Assembly: GCA_035286585.1 (NCBI GenBank)
Contig: DATEDC010000195.1
Span: 4,506-68,505, forward strand
Reading direction: 5' to 3'
DNA: 64,000 nt
From: DSOS01 sp035286585
GTDB taxonomy: Bacteria > Chloroflexota > Anaerolineae > Anaerolineales > UBA4823
The notes beneath the pieces were generated by a model, which did not search any database, was not told the origin of the DNA, and saw only the letters and a program-made list of their open reading frames with translations. A program made the translations under genes and the position numbers. Of the stretch, positions 26,026 through 34,619 are shown in pieces (position 1 is the stretch's first letter; each line of letters starts with the position of its first letter).

Positions 26026-28113
26026 TCAATCCGCATCATCAGCGCTTTCAGTAAGACAAAAAACGTGCAGCTCGCCTGGACCGTGAACGCCGATAGTCAG
26101 CGTCATCTCGATATCTGCGGTGCGCGATGGGCCGCTCACCAGCACCGAGGACCGCGATGCGGTCACGGCAGGGCTCTTGAGAACCTCAGGCAGGCGGGGA
26201 AGGATATCATTGGCTCGCAGAACGACCATATGAATTTCGGGCAATAATGAGTGGGCGAGCGCTCTGCCGCGACCGGAGGTGATCAGCAGGCTGCCTGTCT
26301 CCGCTAACCCGGCGGATGCGCCGGTCAGACCAACCAAGATGGTCGGGTCGGGTTGATATTGGATCTCGATGTGGGCGTCGATCAAGCGCTGGATTAAGCC
26401 AGGGGGAAAATTATCCTCAGAACAGGCTGCAAGCCTGGCGACCCTGCGCCCCTGGAAGAATGCGATCAACCTCCCAGACAGGTCCTCCGCTGTGCACAGG
26501 TGAAACTGGCCGCCTAGAGCGGTTAGCTCGTTTTGAAACCGGGTGATCAATGAGCTTTGTTTCATGGTCACAGATGGGGTAACGGAATCGTCGCTGGATC
26601 GGAGATGGGGTTGGGGGTGGTTTTTTGAGAGATAGGAGGCTGAGGCTGACTGCCCGTTGGGGCTTGAGCCGCTATTCGCGGCGGGGCGCTTCAGCCACCT
26701 AGCTCTGAATGAACTTTCTGCTGGTCGGGGGAAATCCCTGCTTTTTCCCCAACCGGTGAAGCCTGGCAAGCGCATCCATTGCGGAAAAAAGCGAGCCACC
26801 CAGCCGACAAATTTTTGCATCCGTGCAAACCTGACAGGCGAAGTGGCTAACCAGGTGTAGAGCATCACTCCCAGCAGGATGGATGTGGGTGGATTAGGGG
26901 GAATTGGTCTGTTTGGAGGGGCTTGAGTGGGCTCTGGCACCAGCCCGGCTCGAACGCGCAGCAGCAGGGTGGGGAGGTCAATCGCCACCGGGCAGACTTC
27001 CCGGCAAGCCCCACACAGGCTGGAGAGGCGCGCCAGGTGACCAAAATCTTCCCGCCCAAATATCCCCGGTGAGACGATAGAGCCTATCGGACCGGGATAC
27101 GGGCTGCTTTCGCCGCGTTGGCTCACATATGCGTGCCCGCCAATCTCCTGGAAGACGGGGCAGGCGTTGAGGCATGCGCCGCAGCGAATGCACAACAACG
27201 CTTCAGCTAAAGGCGAGCGACGCATTGCCTGGCGCCCGTTATCCACCAGGATCAAATGCCGTTCTTCAGGTCCATCGTCGTCCAAGGGATGGCGCGGCCC
27301 ATGGATCAGGCTTGTGTAAACGGTTATTTTTTGACCGGTAGCAGAACGTGGCAGCAGGTAGAGCATTAAGGCGAGGTCGTCGAGCGTTGGCACTAACCGC
27401 TCAATGCCCATCAGGGCAATGTGCGTTTTGGGGAGGGTGGTCACCATGCGCCCGTTGCCTTCGTTGGTCACTAGGCACAGTGTGCCAGTCTCGGCCACGC
27501 CGAAATTTACTCCGGAAATGCCGATATCAGCGTCCAAAAACACCTGCCTCAACACCTGTCGCGCTGTCGCAGTGAGCGCGGCGACATCGCTGGTCTCAGG
27601 CGTGCCCAGCTTCTGGTGAAACGTCCGACCAACCTGGTCGCGCTGTAAATGAACAGCCGGGGCGATTATGTGGGAAGGTCGTTCTCCACGCAACTGGACG
27701 ATATACTCGCCAAGATCTGTCTCCACCACCTGGATGCCCCGGGATAGCAGCGCCTGATTGAGGTCAATTTCTTCGCTGACCATCGATTTCGATTTTGCCA
27801 CCAGCTTTGCCCCTTTACGCGCAGCGATATCCAGGACAATCTGGGCGGCATCGCCCGCTCCATGGGCCCAATGCAGCCTGACGCCATTCGCCTGCAGGCG
27901 TCCAGTGAATTGCTCGAGATAATGGTCCAGATCGGCGATCACCCGCGAGCGCATCTGGTGGGCGCGCTGACGCATGACTTCCCAGGGTTCCGGCAGGGAG
28001 GCGTAAGCCCCCAGATGGGCTTCCCGGCTGCGACTGGCGTTGAGATCTAGCGCCGCCTGGAGAGCGGGATTGTCGAGGGCTGCCTGGATGCGTTTATAAA
28101 TGAGATCGGCCAT
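26026..28113 (-). CDS. Lactate utilisation protein, LutB-LutC fusion
   Basis: A 695-residue fusion of two L-lactate oxidation subunits. Residues about 1-440 are LutB: the LUD domain (AAPAV...DQVGRTFHQKLGTPE, NFGVAETGTLCLVTNEGN), then an 8-cysteine ferredoxin part with CIRCGACLNACPVF and SSLCGACREVCPVAIDLP, which carry Fe-S clusters. A poorly conserved linker (about 440-525) leads to a C-terminal LutC-type LUD domain with VGLTGASAGLAETGSLL. With LutA upstream this forms the LutABC system, which oxidises L-lactate to pyruvate. The frame is open throughout with no internal stop, so it is a true fusion. The electron acceptor is unknown. Confidence 0.9.
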   Translation of the reverse strand: MADLIYKRIQAALDNPALQAALDLNASRSREAHLGAYASLPEPWEVMRQRAHQMRSRVIADLDHYLEQFTGRLQANGVRLHWAHGAGDAAQIVLDIAARKGAKLVAKSKSMVSEEIDLNQALLSRGIQVVETDLGEYIVQLRGERPSHIIAPAVHLQRDQVGRTFHQKLGTPETSDVAALTATARQVLRQVFLDADIGISGVNFGVAETGTLCLVTNEGNGRMVTTLPKTHIALMGIERLVPTLDDLALMLYLLPRSATGQKITVYTSLIHGPRHPLDDDGPEERHLILVDNGRQAMRRSPLAEALLCIRCGACLNACPVFQEIGGHAYVSQRGESSPYPGPIGSIVSPGIFGREDFGHLARLSSLCGACREVCPVAIDLPTLLLRVRAGLVPEPTQAPPNRPIPPNPPTSILLGVMLYTWLATSPVRFARMQKFVGWVARFFPQWMRLPGFTGWGKSRDFPRPAESSFRARWLKRPAANSGSSPNGQSASASYLSKNHPQPHLRSSDDSVTPSVTMKQSSLITRFQNELTALGGQFHLCTAEDLSGRLIAFFQGRRVARLAACSEDNFPPGLIQRLIDAHIEIQYQPDPTILVGLTGASAGLAETGSLLITSGRGRALAHSLLPEIHMVVLRANDILPRLPEVLKSPAVTASRSSVLVSGPSRTADIEMTLTIGVHGPGELHVFCLTESADDAD

Positions 28114-28152
28114 GAGCGTGAAGGGTCTAAGTAGGCTGGATCGGCATACAGA

Positions 28153-28926
28153 TCATTTCAGGTGGATGTGGAAATCGATCAGCTCAGGGTTTTTTTTTCC
28201 ACTGGAGGCTAGAATGTGGGCGATGTGGACTGCCCTGCTCGGTTGACCCTGCCGGTGTAAGCCCCCGTTGATATGGGTGACGCAGCCCAGGTCGCAAGAT
28301 ACGACCAGGTCTGCGCCGCTGTCTTGAATATTGAGAATCTTGCGCTGGAGCATAGCAGCGGATATTTCCGGGTATTCTAGCGAAAAAAGACCGCCAAAGC
28401 CGCAGCACTCCTGCGCGCCGGTCAGTTCGATGAGTTCGGCATCCTGGATAGAGGCGAGCAGATCCCTTGGCTGGCGGTCCACACCCAGATCCCGCAGCAG
28501 GTGGCAAGAGGCATGGTAGGCGAGCTTACCGGTGTAGCTGGCGTGTACATCGCTCACACCGAGAATATCCACAAGGTACTCAGTGAATTCGTAAGCGCGG
28601 TCCGCCAGTTTTTCCGCTCTCACCAGCCAGGCACGATCTTCGCGAAAAAGTTCCCGATAGCCATGGCGGAGCATAGCCGCGCACGAGCCCGAGGGGATAA
28701 CGAGCGGAGCCGCCGATTTTTCAAATACCCGGATAGTATGCTCTGCCATCCGGCGCGCCTGGGAACGCATCCCGGCGTTAAAGGCGGGCTGTCCACAGCA
28801 AGTCTGCTCGCTGGGGAATTCAACCTTCAGGCCGATTTTACCCAATACCTGCAGGACTGCTTCCCCCGTTTCGGGGTAAAGTACATCCAGCAAGCAGGTA
28901 ACCATGAGCTGCACGGTTTGGTTCAT
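28153..28926 (-). CDS. lutA: Lactate utilisation protein LutA
   Basis: A 257-residue cysteine-rich CCG-domain protein. The first CCG block has TCLLDVLYP and EQTCCGQPAFNAGM with PSGSCAAMLRHGY. The second has YHASCHLLRDLGV, LTGAQECCGFGGLFS and SCDLGCVTHINGGL. These bind a special Fe-S or zinc centre in the LutA/GlpC/HdrB family. It is the first gene of lutA-lutBC (39 nt gap) and has a good promoter. Confidence 0.92.
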   Translation of the reverse strand: MNQTVQLMVTCLLDVLYPETGEAVLQVLGKIGLKVEFPSEQTCCGQPAFNAGMRSQARRMAEHTIRVFEKSAAPLVIPSGSCAAMLRHGYRELFREDRAWLVRAEKLADRAYEFTEYLVDILGVSDVHASYTGKLAYHASCHLLRDLGVDRQPRDLLASIQDAELIELTGAQECCGFGGLFSLEYPEISAAMLQRKILNIQDSGADLVVSCDLGCVTHINGGLHRQGQPSRAVHIAHILASSGKKNPELIDFHIHLK

Positions 28927-28955
28927 ATAACGCTACGCTGTGAACTCTCCCCGGT

Positions 28956-28984
28956 ATTGTAACCCTGGGGTAGAGACATGGCAA
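28956..28984 (-). promoter_or_regulatory. Sigma-70-type promoter of lutA
   Basis: On the minus strand TTGCCA (28979-28984), 17-base spacer, TACAAT (28956-28961). The predicted start is near 28949, about 23 nt before the lutA ATG. Confidence 0.7.
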
Positions 28985-29100
28985 GTGGGCTTGATTTAGG
29001 GGAGATTATCTGTGGTAAGATTCTCCCCGGTTTACCATCGGGGCGAACCCCTGTTCCCGTTGAGGGTTCAAATTCATTCCTATGATGAGAAGGATGTTGC

Positions 29101-31284
29101 GTGAATATGGAACCATTTCGAACGGAGATCCCCAATCAATTCAGCTTGCCCAGACGCATATACCGCCTCGGCGAACTGGCTTATAACCTGTGGTGGACAT
29201 GGAATCCGGACTCCCAGCGCCTGTATCTACGCATTGACCGCGAGCTGTGGGAAGAATGCCAATACAACCCGGTGGTGTTTCTGCGCCAGGTGGAAAGAGT
29301 GCGTTTGAATTCGGCTACAAATAATCGTTATTATCTTGAGTTCTATGATCGGATCATGCGCTCCTTCGATACCTACATGCAGGCCGAATCCACCTGGTTT
29401 ACCCAGAATTACCCGGATTTTAAAAACCGCCCAATTGCCTACTTCTCCATGGAATTCGGTCTGCATGAGATTTTCCCGATCTATGCCGGCGGTCTGGGCG
29501 TATTATCTGGCGACCATGTGAAAGAAGCGAGCGACCTGGGTATGCCTTTCATCGGGATTGGTCTTTACTATTCTCAGGGATATTTCAACCAGCAGATCAC
29601 CGAAGATGGCTGGCAAGAAGCCCACTATGACACACATCCGCTGGAAGAGCTGCCGATCATGTCCGTAGTGGATGCAGAGGGTAAACCCGTGAGCGTCCCC
29701 GTGGAGCTGCCGGGGAGAGAGGTGACAGCTCGAATTTGGGAGATTCGCGTCGGCCGGGTGCCGGTTTACCTGCTGGATACGGATATCCCCGAGAACTCAC
29801 CTAACGACAGGGCGCTGTCCGCACGCCTGTACAGCGGCGATTTGGAGAGACGCATTTCCCAGGAGATCCTGCTCGGGATTGGCGGCCTGCGGGCATTGCG
29901 CGTCCTGGGCTACAATCCCAGCGTGTGGCATTTGAACGAAGGCCATGCGGCATTTCTGATCCTGGAGCAAATTCGGGAAAAGGTACAGGCGGGTTATGAT
30001 TTTGAACAGGCGGCGGACATTATCCGAGGTTCCAATGTTTTTACGACCCATACGCCAGTGCCAGCCGGAAACGATGAGTTTCCCCTCTGGCTGGTAGACA
30101 AATATTTTGCGCATATCTGGCCCGAATTAAATCTGACGCGTGATCAATTCATCGATCTGGCTCGTTCTACCGTCTCGTGGGGGGATGTATTCAGCATGCC
30201 GGTGCTGGCGCTGCGCCACTCGCAATCCAATAATGCGGTCTCAGAGCTGCATGGGCGGGTGACGCGCAGAATGTGGCATTTTTTGTGGCCGGACCGGCGG
30301 GTGGATGAAGTGCCGATCACGCACATTACCAATGGCATCCACACCGATACCTGGTTGGCACGCCGGCTAGGGCACCTGTACGACCGCTACCTGGGGGCGG
30401 ATTGGCGCGAGCATATCGATGACCACGAATTGTGGGAGCAGGTGCAGAATATCCCGGACGATCAGCTCTGGACAGTGAGGCGGCACCTCAAGCGAAAGCT
30501 GGTTCACTACATGCGTGAGAGCGCCCGTCGGCGCTGGCTGCGCGGCGGAGTTCATCCGGTGCAGATCCTGGCTTCTGGCGTACTATTGGACCCCTATGCG
30601 CTGACCATCGGCTTTGCGCGGCGTTTCGCCCCCTACAAGCGCGCCAATCTGGTTTTTCGGGATTTTGAGCGCTTGATAAGCCTGCTCAACCGACCGGGTA
30701 TGCCGGTGCAGATTATTTTTGCCGGCAAGTCACATCCTGATCACGAAGGCGGAAAGCTGCTGATCCAGCAGGTCTACCGGGCGGTGAAACGATCGGAGAG
30801 CGGCGGGCGACTGGTTTTCCTGGAAGAATATAACATGAAACTGGCGCGCTACCTGCTGCAGGGAGTGGACGTATGGATGAACACCCCGCGTCGCCCGAAT
30901 GAAGCTTCTGGAACTTCGGGGCAAAAGGCTGCCTTGAACGGGGTATTGAATTTTTCAGTGTACGATGGTTGGTGGCGCGAGGCATATAACGGCAAGAATG
31001 GTTGGGCGATAGGTGACGACATCGATTATCCCGATCCAAGCCAGCAGGACGAAGCCGACGCAGAAAGCCTGTACGATATCCTGGAGAATGAGATCATCCC
31101 GCTTTATTACAAGGAGCGCTCTTCCGATGGCTTGCCCGGCGAATGGATTTTGCGGATGAAAGAATCAATCCGCACTCTGGCGCCGCAATTCAGCATGCGC
31201 CGCATGATCAGGGAATACGTGGAGCGCATTTACATACCTGCCATGCAGAGCCGCGAGGTGGTTAAGCCATCCGGAGGTAAGTAA
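29101..31284 (+). CDS. glgP: Alpha-glucan (glycogen) phosphorylase, short form
   Basis: A GT35 phosphorylase that releases glucose-1-P from glycogen or maltodextrin. 727 residues, the short Thermotoga/archaeal type, with the N-terminal DUF3417 domain (about 10-115, LGELAYNLWWTWNPDSQRLY). The catalytic core has YFSMEFGLHEIFPIYAGGLG, VWHLNEGHAAFL, FTTHTPVPAGNDEF and FARRFAPYKRANL, and the region RRPNEASGTSGQKAALNG near 597-615 of the core replaces the classical PLP-binding segment of the long form. The GTG at 29101 has AGGA 6 nt upstream and is preferred to the ATG two codons later. Confidence 0.94.
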   Translation: MNMEPFRTEIPNQFSLPRRIYRLGELAYNLWWTWNPDSQRLYLRIDRELWEECQYNPVVFLRQVERVRLNSATNNRYYLEFYDRIMRSFDTYMQAESTWFTQNYPDFKNRPIAYFSMEFGLHEIFPIYAGGLGVLSGDHVKEASDLGMPFIGIGLYYSQGYFNQQITEDGWQEAHYDTHPLEELPIMSVVDAEGKPVSVPVELPGREVTARIWEIRVGRVPVYLLDTDIPENSPNDRALSARLYSGDLERRISQEILLGIGGLRALRVLGYNPSVWHLNEGHAAFLILEQIREKVQAGYDFEQAADIIRGSNVFTTHTPVPAGNDEFPLWLVDKYFAHIWPELNLTRDQFIDLARSTVSWGDVFSMPVLALRHSQSNNAVSELHGRVTRRMWHFLWPDRRVDEVPITHITNGIHTDTWLARRLGHLYDRYLGADWREHIDDHELWEQVQNIPDDQLWTVRRHLKRKLVHYMRESARRRWLRGGVHPVQILASGVLLDPYALTIGFARRFAPYKRANLVFRDFERLISLLNRPGMPVQIIFAGKSHPDHEGGKLLIQQVYRAVKRSESGGRLVFLEEYNMKLARYLLQGVDVWMNTPRRPNEASGTSGQKAALNGVLNFSVYDGWWREAYNGKNGWAIGDDIDYPDPSQQDEADAESLYDILENEIIPLYYKERSSDGLPGEWILRMKESIRTLAPQFSMRRMIREYVERIYIPAMQSREVVKPSGGK

Positions 31285-31288
31285 GATC

Positions 31289-31816
31289 ATGGACATATTT
31301 CTATCGCCCCAGGCCTGGTACGGTGCAGGCCTGATTTTTCTTTTGCGCGTCGGCGATATGACCCTGGATACGCTGCGCGTGCTGGTTGTCATGCGGGGGA
31401 AGAAGGGTTATGCCTGGATCCTGGGTTTTTTCCAGGCTTCGATTTTCGTGCTGGCGATCAGCTCGGTGCTGCGCGACCTGGATAACCCGATCAACTTGAT
31501 TGGTTATGCGGCTGGTTTTGCTACCGGCAACGTGGTCGGCATGCTCATCGAGGAGAAGCTCGCCATCGGGCATATTCACATCAGTGTTGTCAGCCCCAGG
31601 AGAGGGGCTGCGATTGCCGATCATTTGCGCCTTCAGGGTTTCGCAGTGACCGAAATCCCAGCCCGCGGCAAAGATGGCATGGTGACCATGTTGAATTGTG
31701 ATGTATTGCGACGGCACGTCGACCCGGTGCGCAAATTGGTTAACGAGATAGATCCGGACGCTTTCATCACGGCTGAAGATTTACGGCCGGTGCGGCGCGG
31801 TTTTTGGAGAGCTTGA
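31289..31816 (+). CDS. UPF0316 (DUF5698/DUF2179) membrane protein, copy 1
   Basis: A 175-residue protein with a short hydrophobic N-terminal region (residues about 12-75, two to three transmembrane segments; LRVGDMTLDTLRVLVVMRG and GYAAGFATGNVVGM are family signatures). A C-terminal DUF2179 domain has SPRRGAAIADHLRLQGFAVTEIPARG and DPDAFITAEDLRPVRRGF. The function of UPF0316 proteins is unknown. DUF2179 is a ferredoxin-like domain also found in YitT-type membrane proteins. It follows glgP by 4 nt and is followed 10 nt later by a paralogue. Confidence 0.88.
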   Translation: MDIFLSPQAWYGAGLIFLLRVGDMTLDTLRVLVVMRGKKGYAWILGFFQASIFVLAISSVLRDLDNPINLIGYAAGFATGNVVGMLIEEKLAIGHIHISVVSPRRGAAIADHLRLQGFAVTEIPARGKDGMVTMLNCDVLRRHVDPVRKLVNEIDPDAFITAEDLRPVRRGFWRA

Positions 31817-31826
31817 GCGTTATAGA

Positions 31827-32339
31827 ATGAACGCAGCGATCGTTTCTGCACTGATCGTTTTTATCCTGCGCGCGCTGGACATTGCGGTGTACACCGTACG
31901 TATTACCATGGTTATGCGCGGTCGTAAGGCGTATGCCTGGTTATTTGGGTTCATCCAGGCGTTCGTTTTCGTGAGCGCAATTCGGGTAGTGCTGATCGAC
32001 CTGGACAACTGGCTGAACATTGCCGGCTATGCGGCGGGATTCGCCACGGGCAATGTTGTGGGTATGTTCATCGAAGGCAGGCTGGCGATTGGAATCACCC
32101 ACCTGCGCATTTTCAGCCCACGGCGCGGGGCAGAGCTGGCCGAGCAACTGCGCCTCTCCGGCTACGCAGTCACGGAAGTGGCAGGTCGCGGCATTCAAGG
32201 CGTCGTCGAGGTGATTAACTGCAGCGTGCGCCGCAGAGAAGAGCGGCAAGTCACCGAGTTAGTGGCAAAGATCGATGCTCAGGCGTACATCACCGCTGAA
32301 GACGTGCGCCTGGTCTGGCATGGTTTTTGGGGGAATTAA
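31827..32339 (+). CDS. UPF0316 (DUF5698/DUF2179) membrane protein, copy 2
   Basis: A 170-residue paralogue of the preceding gene, with the same order of motifs: ALDIAVYTVRITMVMRGRKAY, GYAAGFATGNVVGMFIEGR, SPRRGAELAEQLRLSGYAVTEV and AQAYITAEDVRLVWHGF. It differs at many positions, so the tandem duplication is old rather than a recent copy. The two products could form a heterodimer. This is inference. Confidence 0.87.
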   Translation: MNAAIVSALIVFILRALDIAVYTVRITMVMRGRKAYAWLFGFIQAFVFVSAIRVVLIDLDNWLNIAGYAAGFATGNVVGMFIEGRLAIGITHLRIFSPRRGAELAEQLRLSGYAVTEVAGRGIQGVVEVINCSVRRREERQVTELVAKIDAQAYITAEDVRLVWHGFWGN

Positions 32340-32459
32340 CGCCTGCAAAGTGATATATGTTACGTGACAGGAGGGGGAAAACTTGGCACAATATAAAAAT
32401 CAGGTCCCATCTGGAGCTTTCCGACTGAAAAACCCGTTTAAATATCTTGGAGGCGAGCG

Positions 32460-33449
32460 ATGAAGCGCAACCTATGGCATACCCTGGTCCGACCTTCCAC
32501 GCTAGAATTTTATGAGGAAGGCAGGCGCACACCGGGTTACACTCTCCTTGATTTTTTGCATGGTTATGTTTATGGTCGCTGGCCATACCTCTATATCGGC
32601 ATTGGCACGGGAGAACACTTCCTGGCGAAAACCATCGGTCCGATAATTCTTCTAATTCAAGAATTTCTGGCAGCCCTAAATTTTATGAACGGCCAACCGG
32701 AAGCGAATGGCAGAACGGCTGTGCCGCGGGAAGAGACCGACCTCACCTGGGCGGAAAGCTACCATGGCAAAGTGGTGCCTTTGGCTTCGGCGACCAGGCT
32801 GGTATCCATCCAGGAAAATATCCAGCTAAAAAATCTGGAAAAGATTATCCCTTACAGCAAAGCGCGGGATATCATCTTGCACAACCCCGATCATATCGTA
32901 GCCCTGGAATGCCCCTGCCGCACTTCTCGCCAAAATCCGTGTCTGCCCTTGGATGTGTGCCTGGTTGTCGGAGATCCTTTTGCCAGCTTTGTTGAAGCAC
33001 ATCACCCGCGTCGCTCGCGCCGCATCACCCAGAGCGAGGCGGTGGAAATATTGAAGGCCGAGAATCAACGCGGGCACGTCCACCACGCATTTTTCAAAGA
33101 CGCCATGCTGAGCCGCTTTTACGCCATTTGCAATTGCTGCGCCTGTTGTTGCGGCGCGATGCACGCTCACAGGAACGGAACCCCGATGCTGGCGGCTTCG
33201 GGTTATATTTCTCAGGTGGATGCCGATTTATGCATTGGGTGTGGGGATTGTGTGGAAGCCTGCCAATTCGGAGCAATTAGCCTCAATGAATTTTGCGCTG
33301 TGGTGAGTGGGCAGGATTGCATGGGGTGCGGCATCTGCGAGTCGATATGCCTGCAGGGCGCACACACATTGTTGCGTGATCCGTCCAAGGGTGAGCCGTT
33401 AGAGATCAGTGAGCTTATCCGGGACTTCGAGAAGGCGGTCAGATTATGA
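32460..33449 (+). CDS. Cysteine-rich 4Fe-4S ferredoxin-type protein
   Basis: A 329-residue iron-sulfur protein of unknown function. The C-terminus has two standard 4Fe-4S motifs at Cys258/261/264/268 and Cys287/290/293/297. Upstream lie two unusual clusters: CPC...C...C at 151-167 (LECPCRTSRQNPC) and a six-Cys cluster at 224-231 (CNCCACCC) followed by GAMHAHRNG. The N-terminal part (residues 1-75) is mixed, with a moderately hydrophobic stretch (about 58-75) that could touch the membrane. It resembles uncharacterised Fe-S proteins of anaerobes. An electron-transfer role is inferred. Its stop overlaps the convergent M29 gene by 11 nt. Confidence 0.8.
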   Translation: MKRNLWHTLVRPSTLEFYEEGRRTPGYTLLDFLHGYVYGRWPYLYIGIGTGEHFLAKTIGPIILLIQEFLAALNFMNGQPEANGRTAVPREETDLTWAESYHGKVVPLASATRLVSIQENIQLKNLEKIIPYSKARDIILHNPDHIVALECPCRTSRQNPCLPLDVCLVVGDPFASFVEAHHPRRSRRITQSEAVEILKAENQRGHVHHAFFKDAMLSRFYAICNCCACCCGAMHAHRNGTPMLAASGYISQVDADLCIGCGDCVEACQFGAISLNEFCAVVSGQDCMGCGICESICLQGAHTLLRDPSKGEPLEISELIRDFEKAVRL

Positions 33450-34548
33450 ACTGGCCGTCCCGATAAAAGATTTCCCCGTCCACCGTTATTTCAGAGTCCT
33501 GGCGCAGGTCGCAGATCATATCCCAATGGATCTGGCTTTTATTCTGACTGCCTGTCTCCGGGTATCCAGCACCCAATGCCATGTGGAATGAGCCGCCGAT
33601 CTTCTCATCGAGCAAGGTGCTGTGAGTGAAGCGGTTGATTTCAAAATTCGTGCCGATAGCGAACTCGCCGACGTAGCGCGCGCCGGCGTCGATGTCCAGC
33701 ATGGCGAGCAGCACATCCTGGTTCTTAACTGCCGTGGCGTTGACCACTCTGCCATCCTCAAATTGGAGCTCGATACCTTCGACTACCCTGCCCTGGTAAA
33801 TCGCCGGGTAGCTGTATCGAACCCAACCGTTTACCGAGTCCTCCACGGGTCCGGTGAAAATCTCGCCGTCCGGCAGGTTGTTCTGCCCGCAGGCGTTCTT
33901 GAACGTACGCCCCTGAACCGAAAGGGTCAGATCGGCATGCGGGCCGCGCACCGCAACCTTATTGCGGCCCTGGACAGCGACAATAATGCGCTGCTGCTCC
34001 CGCTCGATTCCCTGCCAGTGGGCGACCGGGTCCGGCGTCCCTTCGTCTGCGTGGCAGGCGCGGAAGAAGAAATCGGAGTACTCCTCGATGCCCATTTCGG
34101 CTTCCATGGCATAGGCGGGAGTGGGGTACTGGGTGCTCAACCAGCGCAAGGAGCCTTCGGCGCCGCGGCGCATTTGGGTGCTGATCAGGTTGGCGATTGC
34201 CTTTTGACGGTGAGAGAGACGCTCCGAGGCGACCCCGGACAGGCCGCGGGTATTGAGCTCAGAGCGAATTTTGATCAAAACATCGAATTGATCGAATGCG
34301 GCTTGATGGAAGATGGGGACGAATTCGAGCTGTTCGTCGCTGGCGTGGGCGAAGAGGATTTCCTCCTGAGCGGGGAGGTCGATCAGCAGGTGGGGATAGC
34401 CACCCCGCTCGAGGATCAGCTCATAGAGCGGCAGGAGAACCGGCTCGGCCGCGGTGGTGGCATTCACAGCCACGCGATCGCCAGGTCGCACTCGCGTCGA
34501 ATGATCGACCATAATTTGGGCAAATTTTCTAAGGCGTAGATCGCTCAT
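33439..34548 (-). CDS. Aminopeptidase, peptidase family M29
   Basis: A 369-residue thermophilic-type metallo-aminopeptidase (AmpS/AmpT/PepS family), cutting N-terminal residues from peptides with two metal ions. The N-terminus is MSDLRLRKFAQIMVDHS. The metal-binding C-terminal region is intact: VEGIELQFEDGRVV, GEFAIGTNFEINRFT, DEKIGGSFHMALG and SQIHWDMICDL, carrying the Glu, Glu, His, His and Asp ligands. The ATG at 34548 has a GGAG site 8 nt upstream. A longer open frame reaching 35025 is antisense to the next gene and is not coding. Confidence 0.93.
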   Translation of the reverse strand: MSDLRLRKFAQIMVDHSTRVRPGDRVAVNATTAAEPVLLPLYELILERGGYPHLLIDLPAQEEILFAHASDEQLEFVPIFHQAAFDQFDVLIKIRSELNTRGLSGVASERLSHRQKAIANLISTQMRRGAEGSLRWLSTQYPTPAYAMEAEMGIEEYSDFFFRACHADEGTPDPVAHWQGIEREQQRIIVAVQGRNKVAVRGPHADLTLSVQGRTFKNACGQNNLPDGEIFTGPVEDSVNGWVRYSYPAIYQGRVVEGIELQFEDGRVVNATAVKNQDVLLAMLDIDAGARYVGEFAIGTNFEINRFTHSTLLDEKIGGSFHMALGAGYPETGSQNKSQIHWDMICDLRQDSEITVDGEIFYRDGQFII

Positions 34549-34576
34549 GGGGTTGCTCCGGGGGAAAATTCGGCTC

Positions 34577-34582
34577 ATTATA
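34577..34582 (-). promoter_or_regulatory. Extended -10 promoter of the M29 gene
   Basis: On the minus strand TATAAT is preceded by TGT, the same TGTTATAAT as at the DUF951 gene. It lies 28 nt before the ATG, leaving room for the GGAG ribosome-binding site. Confidence 0.65.
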
Positions 34583-34604
34583 ACATGCTGACTTTCAAAC
34601 GCGC

Positions 34605-34610
34605 TATAAT
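34605..34610 (+). promoter_or_regulatory. -10 box of the MDR-Gfo/Idh gene
   Basis: TATAAT ends nine bases before the ATG at 34620, predicting a leader of only about three nucleotides. It is divergent from and 22 bases away from the M29 -10. Confidence 0.6.
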
Positions 34611-34619
34611 GGCGAGGAT

